Below are positions 56,454 through 64,000 of a stretch of 64,000 nucleotides of DNA, piece after piece. This DNA is from Caballeronia sp. Lep1P3. GTDB taxonomy: Bacteria; Pseudomonadota; Gammaproteobacteria; Burkholderiales; Burkholderiaceae. The stretch covers positions 248,001 through 312,000 of the forward strand of contig NZ_CP084266.1 in the NCBI RefSeq assembly GCF_022879595.1. The letters are read 5' to 3'. The position numbers were made by a program, and so were the translations under genes. Numbering within the stretch: position 1 is the first letter of the stretch; every line of letters begins with the position of its first letter. Below the pieces are notes generated by a model. The model had not been told where the DNA came from, made no database searches, and saw nothing but the letters and a program-made list of their open reading frames with translations.

Positions 56454-59400
56454 GTGTTCCGTTTCGCCCAGCCGCCACGCGCGTGGCGCTTTCTGTTTGC
56501 GATCGCCTGGCTCGTCGCCGGCATCGCGGCGCTTCACGTTCCCGACGCTCGCGCTGCACGTTCGCCGGAACGTCTCGTCGTCGGCGCCGCGCCCGGCATC
56601 GCGGCGCCGCTCGACATGTCCAATGGTCTCGCGGAAGACGCCGCGCCGCGCGGCATCTCCGTCGACTTCGCGCAGGCCGTCGCGGACTCGCTCGGCATGA
56701 CGCTGCAATGGCGCCGCTATCCGAATCGCACCGCGCTGATCGACGCGCTCGCGCGCGGCGAGATCGACATGGCGACGGCTTCGACCGGCGACGATCCCGG
56801 CCCGCCGCTTCTCTTTTCGCAGCCGTATCTGCCGACGAAGACGGTGAGCGTCGAGCCGCTCGCCGCGCGCGCGCCGACGCATCGCTTGGCGTATGTGGAC
56901 GCGCAGGCGTCGCGTGCGCATCTTGCCGCCGCGTATCCGTCGATGACGCTCGCCGCCTATCCGGATACCGTCGCGGGGCTGCTCGCGGTATTGCTCGGAC
57001 AAGCCGACGTGTTCGTCGGCGACGTGACGGCCGCCGCCTACGCGATCGGGCATCTGGACTTGCCGGGCCTCGCCATCACCGGCTTTGCGCCGTTCGACGA
57101 GGGCGGCTACAGTTTTGCGTTCGCGAACGCGCGCCCCGGCGCGGCGGCGCTGCGCGCGCGCGTCGACACGGCGCTCGTGCGCTTGCCGCCGCGCTTTCTG
57201 ATCGTCGCACGCGCGCGCTGGGATGTCGCGATGACGGCGGTGTCGTCGGAGCGGCCGCTCGAACTCACGCCCGAGGAGAAGGCGTGGATCGCCGCGCATC
57301 CGGTCGTGCACTACTCGATGTACTCGCAGGCGCCGCCGCTCATGTTCCGCGACGCGCAGGGCCAGCCGGCCGGCCTCGCGCCCGATCTTCTCGCGGCGAT
57401 TTCGCGCATCAGCGGACTGCGCTTCGAAGGGCGCCTGCGCAACGACATCGCGCGCATCGAGCGCGACGTGCGCAACGGCGAATCCGCGTTCATGCCCTTC
57501 AGCATGCCGCGCGGCGATTCCGATCCGAACGTCGTGCCGTCCGTGCCCTTCGGCGACGGCCTCATTGCCATCGTCACGCGCGCCGGTGCGCCGCCCCTGC
57601 GCGATGCGAATGCGCTCGACGGCAAGCGCCTCGCGCTGCCGTCGGAGTTTCCGGCGCGTCCGCTGCTGCAGGCGAAGGCGCCGGGCGCGCGCATCGTCGC
57701 AGTCAGTCCGATCGACGGCCAGCTCGCGGCGGTGGCGAGCGGCAAGGCGGACGCGACCATCATGGACATGAAGCTCGCGAATTACGCGATCGGCAATCCG
57801 TATCGCGGGCGCCTGCAGATCAGCGGCGTGTTGTCGCCGAAGCCGGTGCCGCACGTCTTTCTCGTCGCGCGCGATCAGCCGGTGCTGCTCGGCATCCTGA
57901 ATCGCGCGATCGCGGCGCTCCCGCCCTACGAGCTCGAAGCGATCCGCGCGCGCTGGCGGCTTGCGGAGCATCCCGAAACGTTGTGGGAGCGCAGGCGCCC
58001 GCAGATCGCACTAGCGGCGTCGCTAGGCATCGCGCTCGTGCTGCTGCTCGGCGCGTGGGGCGTTTCGCTGCGCGTGCAGGTCCGGCGACGCATCGCCGCC
58101 GAGGACGCGATGCGCGCAGCGAAAGAGGAGGCCGAGACCGCGAACCGCGCCAAATCCACCTTTCTCGCGACGATGAGCCACGAAATCCGCACGCCGATGA
58201 ACGCGGTGCTGGGCCTGCTCGAACTCGAAATGCGCGCGCCCGGCGAGCGCGCCGCGACGCAGCGCTCGCTTGCGACCGCGCATCACGCCGCGCGCGATCT
58301 GCTCGGCATGATCGACGACCTGCTCGATGTCGCGAAGATCGAAGCGGAGCGCCTCGTCCTCGCGCCCGCGCCGATGGAAGTCGTTGCGTGGATCGCGAGC
58401 GTCGCTTCCATCTACGAGCCGGCTGCGCGGGCGAAAGGCATCGCGCTCGTCGTCGAGCGGCGCGGCTTGCATGACTTGCAGGGCGCGCACGACTCGCGCG
58501 ACTTGGACGACCCGCGCGATTCGCGCGACCCGCACGACTCGCAGGGCCCGCGCGACTCGCACGATCCGCACGACCCGCACGACCCGCACAACCCGCACAA
58601 CCCGCACAACCCGCACAACCCGCACAACCCGCACAACCCGCACGACTCGCACGACTCGCACGACTCGCACGACCCACACGACCCACACGACTCGCACGAC
58701 TCGCACAACCCGCACGACTCGCACAACTCGCACAACTCGCACAACTCGCACGACTCGCACTACTCGCACGACTCGCACGACTCGCACGACTCGCACGACT
58801 CGCACGACTCGCACGATCCGCACCCGCACGATCCGCGCGACGGCCCCGCGTGGCTGCTCGCCGACGCGCAGCGGCTGCGGCAGATCGTCGGCAATCTGCT
58901 CTCGAACGCGATCAAGTTCACCGATGCCGGCGCGATCACGCTCGCATTCGAGATCGGGCTGCCGCGCGACGGCACGCGCGCGCTGATGCTCGAGGTGTCG
59001 GATACGGGCGTCGGCATTCCGCCGGACCGGCAGGCGACGCTGTTCGCGCCGTTCGTGCAGGCTCACGAAGGCGGCGCGCGGCGTTTCGGCGGCACGGGAT
59101 TGGGACTCGCCCTCTGCAAGCGGCTCGTCGCGATGATGGGCGGCAGCATCGAGCTGTCGAGCGAGCCCGGACGCGGCACGCGATTCACGGTGCGCGCGGC
59201 GTTTCCAGACGCGCAGGGAGCGCCCGAGGCGCACGAAGCCCAGAGCGTGCCGACGCTCGCGCCGCCCGCAGCGGCGCGGCCGCTTGCGGGCCTGCGCGTG
59301 CTCGTCGTCGACGATCATCCGGCCAACCGCATCGTGCTCGACGGCCAGATTCGGCTTCTCGGCGGCGCGGCGGAACTGGCCGTCGATGGCCGCCGCGCAC

Positions 59401-60065
59401 TCGCGCGCTGGCGTGCCGATCCCGGCGCGTTCGACGCCATCCTCACCGATTGTTCGATGCCCGAGATGAGCGGCGAGGAACTCGCGCACGCGATCCGCGC
59501 GGACGAGAAGGCTCGAGGAATGCGCGCCGTGCCGATCGTCGGCCTCACGGCGAACGCGCTGCCGGAAGCGGCGGCGCGCGCCGTCGCCGCCGGCATGACG
59601 ATGTGCCTCGTCAAACCCATCGGCCTCGATGCGCTGCGCGACGCGCTGCTGGGCGTCGTGCCGCTTAGCGGCGCGCGTCCCGAACCGTCGCCCGAACCGT
59701 CGACGGGCCAGCTCTTCGATCGCGCCGCGCTCGGCGCTTACGGCGATCAGGCCGCGACGCTCATCGACATGCTCAAGTCCACGAACGCGCAGGATCTCGC
59801 CGACGCCCGCATCGCCGAAAGCGACTGCGACCACGAACGCGTGCGCGAGATCGCGCATCGCATGAAGGGCGCGGCGGGCGTGATCGGCGCGGCGCCTTTC
59901 ACGCGGGCGTGCGTCGCGCTGGAACGCGACTGTCAGCGCGCCATCGACGAAGACCGCAACGGCGAGGACGACGCGGCCATCGCCGCATCGTTCGCGGCGT
60001 TCGAGCGCGCCGCGCGTGCGCTCGATGCCGCGCTGGACGCCGCCGTCGCGCGCCACGCGGTTTGA
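56454..60065 (+). CDS. BvgS/EvgS-type hybrid histidine kinase with His-rich repeat insert
   Basis: A sensor kinase of about 1203 residues. GTG 56454 has AGGAG at 6 bases. The order is signal peptide (to about 33, PDARA), two Venus-flytrap SBP_bac_3 domains (about 35-265 and about 275-505), a TM helix (about 520-540), HisKA with His576 in TMSHEIRTPMN, then a 39-unit repeat (about 680-795), HATPase_c (IVGNLLSNAIKFTDAG, DTGVGIP, GGTGLGLALCKRL), a receiver with phospho-Asp in LTDCSMPEMSG (about 999), and HPt with His about 1135 in AHRMKGAAG. No PAS domain is apparent between TM and HisKA. No partner response regulator is adjacent, so output must act on an unlinked regulator. Confidence 0.92.
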   Translation: MFRFAQPPRAWRFLFAIAWLVAGIAALHVPDARAARSPERLVVGAAPGIAAPLDMSNGLAEDAAPRGISVDFAQAVADSLGMTLQWRRYPNRTALIDALARGEIDMATASTGDDPGPPLLFSQPYLPTKTVSVEPLAARAPTHRLAYVDAQASRAHLAAAYPSMTLAAYPDTVAGLLAVLLGQADVFVGDVTAAAYAIGHLDLPGLAITGFAPFDEGGYSFAFANARPGAAALRARVDTALVRLPPRFLIVARARWDVAMTAVSSERPLELTPEEKAWIAAHPVVHYSMYSQAPPLMFRDAQGQPAGLAPDLLAAISRISGLRFEGRLRNDIARIERDVRNGESAFMPFSMPRGDSDPNVVPSVPFGDGLIAIVTRAGAPPLRDANALDGKRLALPSEFPARPLLQAKAPGARIVAVSPIDGQLAAVASGKADATIMDMKLANYAIGNPYRGRLQISGVLSPKPVPHVFLVARDQPVLLGILNRAIAALPPYELEAIRARWRLAEHPETLWERRRPQIALAASLGIALVLLLGAWGVSLRVQVRRRIAAEDAMRAAKEEAETANRAKSTFLATMSHEIRTPMNAVLGLLELEMRAPGERAATQRSLATAHHAARDLLGMIDDLLDVAKIEAERLVLAPAPMEVVAWIASVASIYEPAARAKGIALVVERRGLHDLQGAHDSRDLDDPRDSRDPHDSQGPRDSHDPHDPHDPHNPHNPHNPHNPHNPHNPHDSHDSHDSHDPHDPHDSHDSHNPHDSHNSHNSHNSHDSHYSHDSHDSHDSHDSHDSHDPHPHDPRDGPAWLLADAQRLRQIVGNLLSNAIKFTDAGAITLAFEIGLPRDGTRALMLEVSDTGVGIPPDRQATLFAPFVQAHEGGARRFGGTGLGLALCKRLVAMMGGSIELSSEPGRGTRFTVRAAFPDAQGAPEAHEAQSVPTLAPPAAARPLAGLRVLVVDDHPANRIVLDGQIRLLGGAAELAVDGRRALARWRADPGAFDAILTDCSMPEMSGEELAHAIRADEKARGMRAVPIVGLTANALPEAAARAVAAGMTMCLVKPIGLDALRDALLGVVPLSGARPEPSPEPSTGQLFDRAALGAYGDQAATLIDMLKSTNAQDLADARIAESDCDHERVREIAHRMKGAAGVIGAAPFTRACVALERDCQRAIDEDRNGEDDAAIAASFAAFERAARALDAALDAAVARHAV
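58491..58838 (+). repeat. 9-bp coding minisatellite in the kinase gene
   Basis: About 39 tandem units of nine bases with the consensus RAC-YCG-CAC (GACTCGCAC, GACCCGCAC, AACCCGCAC), encoding D/N-P/S-H. The ends are degenerate (units with Arg, Gln or Gly), while the centre is nearly pure in blocks such as AACCCGCAC x6 and GACTCGCAC x5. Length changes of whole units keep the frame. Confidence 0.93.
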
Positions 60066-60175
60066 CCGGGGGCGAGCGACGCGCCGGCTGCCGTTCATGT
60101 GTTCTAATTGAGCGTCCGTTTAATTTCGAACAGGCGGCCGTGCGTGGGCCGCGCTCCGTTTTCCGCGAACGAGGC

Positions 60176-60694
60176 ATGAACCCAGGCGAACCTTTCTTCA
60201 TCCGCCGCCGCACGACGCGGCACGCGCGCATCCGGGCGATGGCCGCGCTCGCGCTCGCCGCGACCTTCGGTGTTCACGCGGCGCGTGCGCAGCATGCCGA
60301 CTGGCTCGATGCGCGCGTCACGCAAGCGACCATCGTCGATACCATCTGCGTGCCGGGTTACGTCGATCGCGTGCTGCCGTCCTTCGAGACGCAGATGCGC
60401 GAGAAGGACCGGCTGCTGAAGCAGCGCGGCATCGACGCGTCGTTCGCCGCCGAATATGCGCTCGATCACCGCATGCCGGTGCTGCTCGGCGGCTCGCCGT
60501 CATCGCCCGCCAATATCGATCTGCGCCGCTGGGAAGGGCGCGCCGGCGCGCGGCGCAAGGAGCGGCTCGCGGTGTATCTCAAGCGCTGCGTCTGCACCGG
60601 CGACATGACGCTCAAGGCCGCGCAGTCGGCCATGACGGGCGACTGGGCGGATTCTTATCCAAATCTGTCGAGCATGTCCTGCCGCGGGTTTTGA
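60176..60694 (+). CDS. Small secreted HNH-nuclease-like protein
   Basis: A 172-residue protein with a signal/anchor segment (MAALALAATFGVHAARAQ, about 22-39). It then has the arrangement ICVPGYVDRV … YALDHRMPVLLGGSPSSPANIDLRRWEG … ARRKERLAVYLKRCVCTGDMTLKAAQSAM, which resembles small secreted proteins where a D-H-x-x-P-L-x-L-G-G segment corresponds to an HNH-type metal site (D-H here is Asp-His). A nuclease role is inferred from that pattern only. ATG 60176 is weakly supported; ATG 60239 would start at the hydrophobic stretch. Its 3' end is duplicated downstream. Confidence 0.65.
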   Translation: MNPGEPFFIRRRTTRHARIRAMAALALAATFGVHAARAQHADWLDARVTQATIVDTICVPGYVDRVLPSFETQMREKDRLLKQRGIDASFAAEYALDHRMPVLLGGSPSSPANIDLRRWEGRAGARRKERLAVYLKRCVCTGDMTLKAAQSAMTGDWADSYPNLSSMSCRGF

Positions 60695-60870
60695 AGAGGT
60701 GGAGGAAGCGGGCGCGGGAAGGTCGCATCCGCAGTTGCCGCGACGTGCGCGTGCAGCCGGCCTTACATCAAACGATTCCTGAATGCAGAGCGCGAGCGCG
60801 GCCTCGACGTCCGAGCGCTCGTCTGACGTAACGGTAACGGCCATCAATCTGCTGGTCTGGAATCTTTCCG

Positions 60871-61100
60871 CGGCGCTGTGCCGCGCGCGACGTGCGGCGC
60901 ATTCAGCGCTGGGCGGATCCTTACCCGAATCTGTCGAGCATGTCCTGCCGCGGCTTGTCAGAGGCGGCGAAAGCGGGCGCAGCAATGCCGCTTCCGCAGT
61001 TGCCGCAACGTGCAGCGTACGGTGACGGCGATCTTCCCCGGCGCTGTGCCGCGCGCGACGTGCGGCGCTTTCCGAAAGACGCAGTAGGCGATTACCTGAA
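60871..61100 (+). repeat. Decayed tandem copies of the HNH-like gene's 3' end
   Basis: Sequence from the gene's last part (WADSYPNLSSMSCRGF) recurs at about 60909-61020 as WADPYPNLSSMSCRGL, with no start. A 30-base block (CGGCGCTGTGCCGCGCGCGA, then CGTGCGGCGC) occurs exactly at 60871-60900 and again at 61039-61068. The copies are degenerate and probably not expressed. The rest of 60695-61296 holds no supported gene. Confidence 0.7.
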
Positions 61101-61296
61101 CGATACGCGATTCACGGCGCGGGAACGTCGCACGCGTATGCAACGGCTCGCCTCTCGACCGACATTCGCATATCGCCGAAGCCATCGTGCCCGGTCATCG
61201 GCGCAAGCCGATGCATCGACGTCGCTGCATTGAGCGCTATGAGTTTGTCGGAATGAACTTTGCTTAGACGAGACTAACGAACGAAAACCAGCGGCA

Positions 61297-61327
61297 AAGC
61301 CGGTGTGATGGCAACACCGGCTTTTTT
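61297..61327 (+). terminator. Rho-independent terminator
   Basis: A 10-bp perfect stem (AAGCCGGTGT/ACACCGGCTT) with a 7-base loop is followed by a run of six T (61322-61327). It lies downstream of the HNH-like gene and its degenerate copies and upstream of the L,D-transpeptidase gene. Confidence 0.9.
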
Positions 61328-61410
61328 CTTGCCGATGCGCGTATTTCGTTCGAAGCGGGCGATCGTCGGATCGTCCGATCGTCTGTCGTTCAAAGCAAGC
61401 GGAACCATCG

Positions 61411-62625
61411 ATGCAGCAGGCAGCAAACAACAAGACGCCATCCGGCGCACGAAAAACCGGGGTTGCGGCGCTCGTCGCCCTTTCTGTGTTCACCGCGCAG
61501 GTGAACGCCCAGCCCGCGTCTTCGTCCGGCTCGGTCGTGCAAGGGCGCGTCACGCCCGCGCCGATGCCGCCCGCGCCTCTGTTGCCGCACGACGCGAGCG
61601 CGCCCGCCGGCGCGAGCGTACCTGCGCGGGCGCTTCCCGCGATGCCGTCGCCGATTACGCCGCAAGCTGCGTCGGGTGCTTCTGAGACACCCGGGGCATC
61701 GGGCGCTGAGGCGGCATCGGCTGCATCAGCGGCGGAAGCGGCATCGGCTGCATCAGCGGCGGAAGCGGCTTCGGCTGCATCCGAGGCCGCCGCGCCCGAA
61801 GTGCAGCTGCCGCCCGAGACGCCCGCGCCGAACGTCGCGCAACGCACAGGCATCGCGCCGAACGGCGCCTACGCGATGCGGCAAACCTTCGCGAACGAAG
61901 TCGACCGGCGTCTCAACGTGCCGCCCGCCGACCAGCAGGCGTATGGCCGCGTGCTGCAACGCGCGCTCGACGAGCATGGCCACGGCGATCTCGCCAACGA
62001 GTTCGTCGTGCTCGTGGACCGCAGCGAGAACGTGCAGGCGCTCTTCGTCTACTTCCGCGCGCGTCCGAAAGATGCGTGGTCGATGATCGGCGCATCGCCC
62101 GTATCGACCGGACGGCCCGGCACGTTCGATCACTTCCTCACGCCGCTCGGTGTGTTCCAGCATGTGCCGGGCAACATGGATTTCCGCGCCGAAGGCACCG
62201 AGAACGAGTTCAAGATTCGCGGCTACGGCGCGCGCGACATGCGCATCTACGATTTCGGCTGGGCCGACGGCGAGCGCGGCTGGGGCAAGGGCGGCATCTC
62301 GCCGATGCGCTTTCAGATGCACGCCACCGATCCCGACAAGCTCGAACCGCTCCTCGGCATGCGTCATTCGAAGGGCTGCGTGCGTATTCCCTCGACGCTC
62401 AACACGTTTTTTGATCACCACGGCGTGCTCGACGCGCAGTACGAAGCGCGCGCGGCGGAAGGCCAGTCCATGTGGATTCTGAAATCGACGCGGCAGACGA
62501 CGCCGTGGGCGGGGCATTACCTCGTCGTCGTCGATACCGCGAGAAAGACGCGGCCCGCGTGGGCGCCAGGGCCGGGCAAGGCCGCGCGCGCGCATGTGCC
62601 GGCGGGCGCGAACAACGTCGACTGA
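61411..62625 (+). CDS. L,D-transpeptidase (YkuD) family protein
   Basis: A 404-residue periplasmic protein. An N-terminal export segment (GVAALVALSVFTAQVNA, about 14-30) is followed by an Ala/Pro/Ser-rich linker. The linker includes a 24-bp tandem repeat, three copies near 61709-61780 coding AASAASAE. The catalytic domain (about 185-375) ends with MRHSKGCVRIP, holding His319 and nucleophile Cys323. Such enzymes form 3-3 peptidoglycan cross-links or attach proteins to peptidoglycan. ATG 61411 follows GGAA. Confidence 0.88.
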   Translation: MQQAANNKTPSGARKTGVAALVALSVFTAQVNAQPASSSGSVVQGRVTPAPMPPAPLLPHDASAPAGASVPARALPAMPSPITPQAASGASETPGASGAEAASAASAAEAASAASAAEAASAASEAAAPEVQLPPETPAPNVAQRTGIAPNGAYAMRQTFANEVDRRLNVPPADQQAYGRVLQRALDEHGHGDLANEFVVLVDRSENVQALFVYFRARPKDAWSMIGASPVSTGRPGTFDHFLTPLGVFQHVPGNMDFRAEGTENEFKIRGYGARDMRIYDFGWADGERGWGKGGISPMRFQMHATDPDKLEPLLGMRHSKGCVRIPSTLNTFFDHHGVLDAQYEARAAEGQSMWILKSTRQTTPWAGHYLVVVDTARKTRPAWAPGPGKAARAHVPAGANNVD

Positions 62626-62631
62626 GCGGCG

Positions 62632-63534
62632 TTACTTCGATCGCGCGAGCACGACGCCGGCGAGCGCCACGGCGAAGCCGGCGAGCTGCAACGTCTCGAG
62701 CGTTTCGCCGAACGCGAGATAGCTTTCGAGCGCGGCGAGCGGCGGCGCGAGAAAGAGCAGGGCCGTCGCGCGCGATGCGTCGCCGCGGCGGACCATCCAG
62801 ACGAGGAGCGTCGTCGCCACGCCGGAGAGCATGACGATGCCCCATGCGATCGACGCCCACGTGGTCATCGACGAGACGAAGCGCTGCTCGCCGAGCGCGA
62901 GCGCCAGCGCCGCCGCGACGATCGCCGCGCCCGCGTTCTGCAGCGCGCTCGCGCTGCGGATATCGGCGCTTGCAAGCGATGTCTTCTGATACAGCGTGCC
63001 CGCCGTGATCGCGACGACGGCGACGAGCGCGATCGTCACCACGACCCATTGCGGCGCGGCATGCGCGGCGTGCTGGGCGTGTTCCTGCGGTCCCGCGCCC
63101 GATGCGATGCCCGGCGCGAGCACGAGCGCCACGCCGCAAAGCCCGAGCGCGAGCCCGGCCCACGCCCGCGCTGAAAGCCGTTCCCCGAAGATGCGCGCGG
63201 CGAGCGCCGCCGTCAGAACCGGTTGCAGCGCGCCCAGCAGCGCCATGACGCCCGCGCTCAAGCCCTGCGCGACGGCCCAGTAACTCGCGCCGAGATAGAC
63301 GCCCTGCAAGAGCGCGCCGGCGAAGAGATGCCGCGCGGCGTCGCGCGCTTTCGGCCAGTCCGCGCGGGCCGCGATTGCGAGCGCGACGAACAGCAGCGCG
63401 GTGCCAACAAAGCGCGCGAGCAGATAGAGATTCGGATCGACATAAGGCGTGATGGCCCGCGCGACGATGAAGCCCGTCGACCACAGGAACACGAATATGG
63501 GTGCGATAAGCAGGGAGAACAGTGGGGAGAACAT
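62632..63534 (-). CDS. EamA/DMT-family transporter
   Basis: A 300-residue inner-membrane protein with ten hydrophobic helices in two EamA halves (IFVFLWSTGFIVARAITPYVDPN at the start; GVATTLLVWMVRRGDASRATALLFLAPPLAALE in the second half). Drug/metabolite exporters of this family move amino acids or other small metabolites; the substrate is not readable. ATG 63534 begins at the first helix; a longer start at 63615 adds a hydrophilic tail. Convergent with the L,D-transpeptidase gene, with 6 bases between stops. Confidence 0.9.
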   Translation of the reverse strand: MFSPLFSLLIAPIFVFLWSTGFIVARAITPYVDPNLYLLARFVGTALLFVALAIAARADWPKARDAARHLFAGALLQGVYLGASYWAVAQGLSAGVMALLGALQPVLTAALAARIFGERLSARAWAGLALGLCGVALVLAPGIASGAGPQEHAQHAAHAAPQWVVVTIALVAVVAITAGTLYQKTSLASADIRSASALQNAGAAIVAAALALALGEQRFVSSMTTWASIAWGIVMLSGVATTLLVWMVRRGDASRATALLFLAPPLAALESYLAFGETLETLQLAGFAVALAGVVLARSK

Positions 63535-63697
63535 CGCGGCAGTATCGGCGGGTAGGGAGACTTCGTCTTGTTCAACCGTGCACTGCGCCGCGCCGGATGT
63601 GACGCGTTCGCGCATTCACGCCCATGTCACAGACACCTGCAATGCTTCGGGTCTACCGTTTTTACCGTTCTCTCCGACACGAGCCACGAGACCTGAC

Positions 63698-64000
63698 ATG
63701 ACCCGCGATTCATCCTTCGCGCGCCGGCGGCTGCCCGGCGCTTGCGCAGCGCTTACCCTGGCCGCAATCGCATCGTTCACCGCGACGCCCGCGAATGCCG
63801 CCGACGCCGTCGTTCTCTATACCGCCGATGGCCTCGAGAATCTCTACAAGGACGTCCTGCCCGCGTTCGAGAAGAAGGAAGGCGTGAAGGTCAACATCGT
63901 GACGGCCGGCAGCGGCGAAGTGGTGAACCGCGCGAACGTCGAGAAAGATTCGCCCAAGGCCGACGTGCTCGTCACGCTGCCGCCTTTCATCCAGCAGGCG
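63698..64000 (+). CDS. ABC-transporter substrate-binding protein, 5' part
   Basis: The first 101 codons of a periplasmic binding protein, cut by the window edge. It has a signal peptide (RRRLPGACAALTLAAIASF, cleavage near ANAAD about 35) and a mature start VVLYTADGLENLYKDVLPAFEKKEGVKVNIVTAGSGEV that fits the Fe3+/2-aminoethylphosphonate-type binding proteins. I recall near-identical openings for 2-aminoethylphosphonate (PhnS-like) proteins, but this cannot be settled from the fragment. Confidence 0.8.
   Translation, partial: MTRDSSFARRRLPGACAALTLAAIASFTATPANAADAVVLYTADGLENLYKDVLPAFEKKEGVKVNIVTAGSGEVVNRANVEKDSPKADVLVTLPPFIQQA

Noticed and set aside
58491..58838. Possible CRISPR or origin iterons at the 9-bp repeats
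   Set aside because: The repeats are contiguous, coding and in frame within the kinase; no spacers or replication gene.
58023..60098. Long minus-strand open frame with VRVVRVVRVV repeats opposite the kinase gene
   Set aside because: It is the mirror of the 9-bp repeat and high-GC codon bias; no ribosome site or domain, while the plus-strand kinase has complete domains.

Overview
The window looks like chromosomal DNA of a Burkholderia-group betaproteobacterium (Caballeronia or Paraburkholderia is most likely). It is GC-rich, and the gene families are typical of that group: paired DUF2827 genes, a DUF2891 gene, TPR-glycosyltransferase fusions, an MHS-type symporter, gabT-gabD, and a PQQ dehydrogenase with a di-haem cytochrome. 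No rRNA or tRNA gene and no CRISPR array was seen. This placement is an inference from gene content.

Region 1 (1-6.97 kb) is an accessory island of visibly lower GC. It starts with a left-truncated PD-(D/E)XK nuclease-like gene, followed by an Ntn-hydrolase-like gene that an IS256-family element has cut in two. Two further IS256-family insertions follow back to back. All three elements have recognisable inverted repeats and 8-bp target duplications. Two are near-identical copies that share a transposase frameshift, and the third carries an intact transposase.

Region 2 (7-25 kb) is ordinary core-type sequence. It holds a MATE exporter, a YnfA protein, a DUF2891 protein, an alpha-ketoglutarate-permease-like symporter, and an AraC regulator divergent from an acyl-CoA dehydrogenase/acyl-CoA synthetase operon. 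After these come a secreted protein, a DUF6572 protein, an AI-2E-type permease, a three-gene operon (PQQ dehydrogenase, di-haem cytochrome c, ankyrin protein), and a 3-hydroxyacyl-CoA dehydrogenase with a LysR regulator.

Region 3 (25-41 kb) contains two overlapping DUF2827 genes, a cupin, a YadGH-like ABC exporter, MsrB, an isochorismatase-like hydrolase, a membrane metallophosphoesterase, gabT-gabD (GABA to succinate), an M20 amidohydrolase, a chemoreceptor and a GT9-like protein. Four tandem copies of a terminator-like unit lie around 40.2-40.6 kb.

Region 4 (41-52.7 kb) contains a uracil-DNA-glycosylase UdgX fusion preceded by a near-perfect LexA box. Next is a PaoABC-type molybdenum aldehyde oxidoreductase operon with a MocA-like cytidylyltransferase, then a TPR-glycosyltransferase, a GNAT-like protein, a GFA-family protein and a DUF72 protein.

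Region 5 (52.8-64 kb) holds a sedolisin (S53) and a serine carboxypeptidase (S10) in tandem. Downstream is a BvgS-type hybrid sensor kinase interrupted by about 39 tandem 9-bp units encoding a His-rich D/N-P/S-H repeat. A small secreted HNH-like protein with decayed 3'-end duplications follows, then an L,D-transpeptidase, an EamA transporter and the start of a periplasmic binding protein that runs off the right edge.

The most distinctive observations are the histidine-rich repeat inside the kinase, the tandem terminator array, the SOS-box-controlled UdgX fusion, and the fully reconstructable IS insertions.
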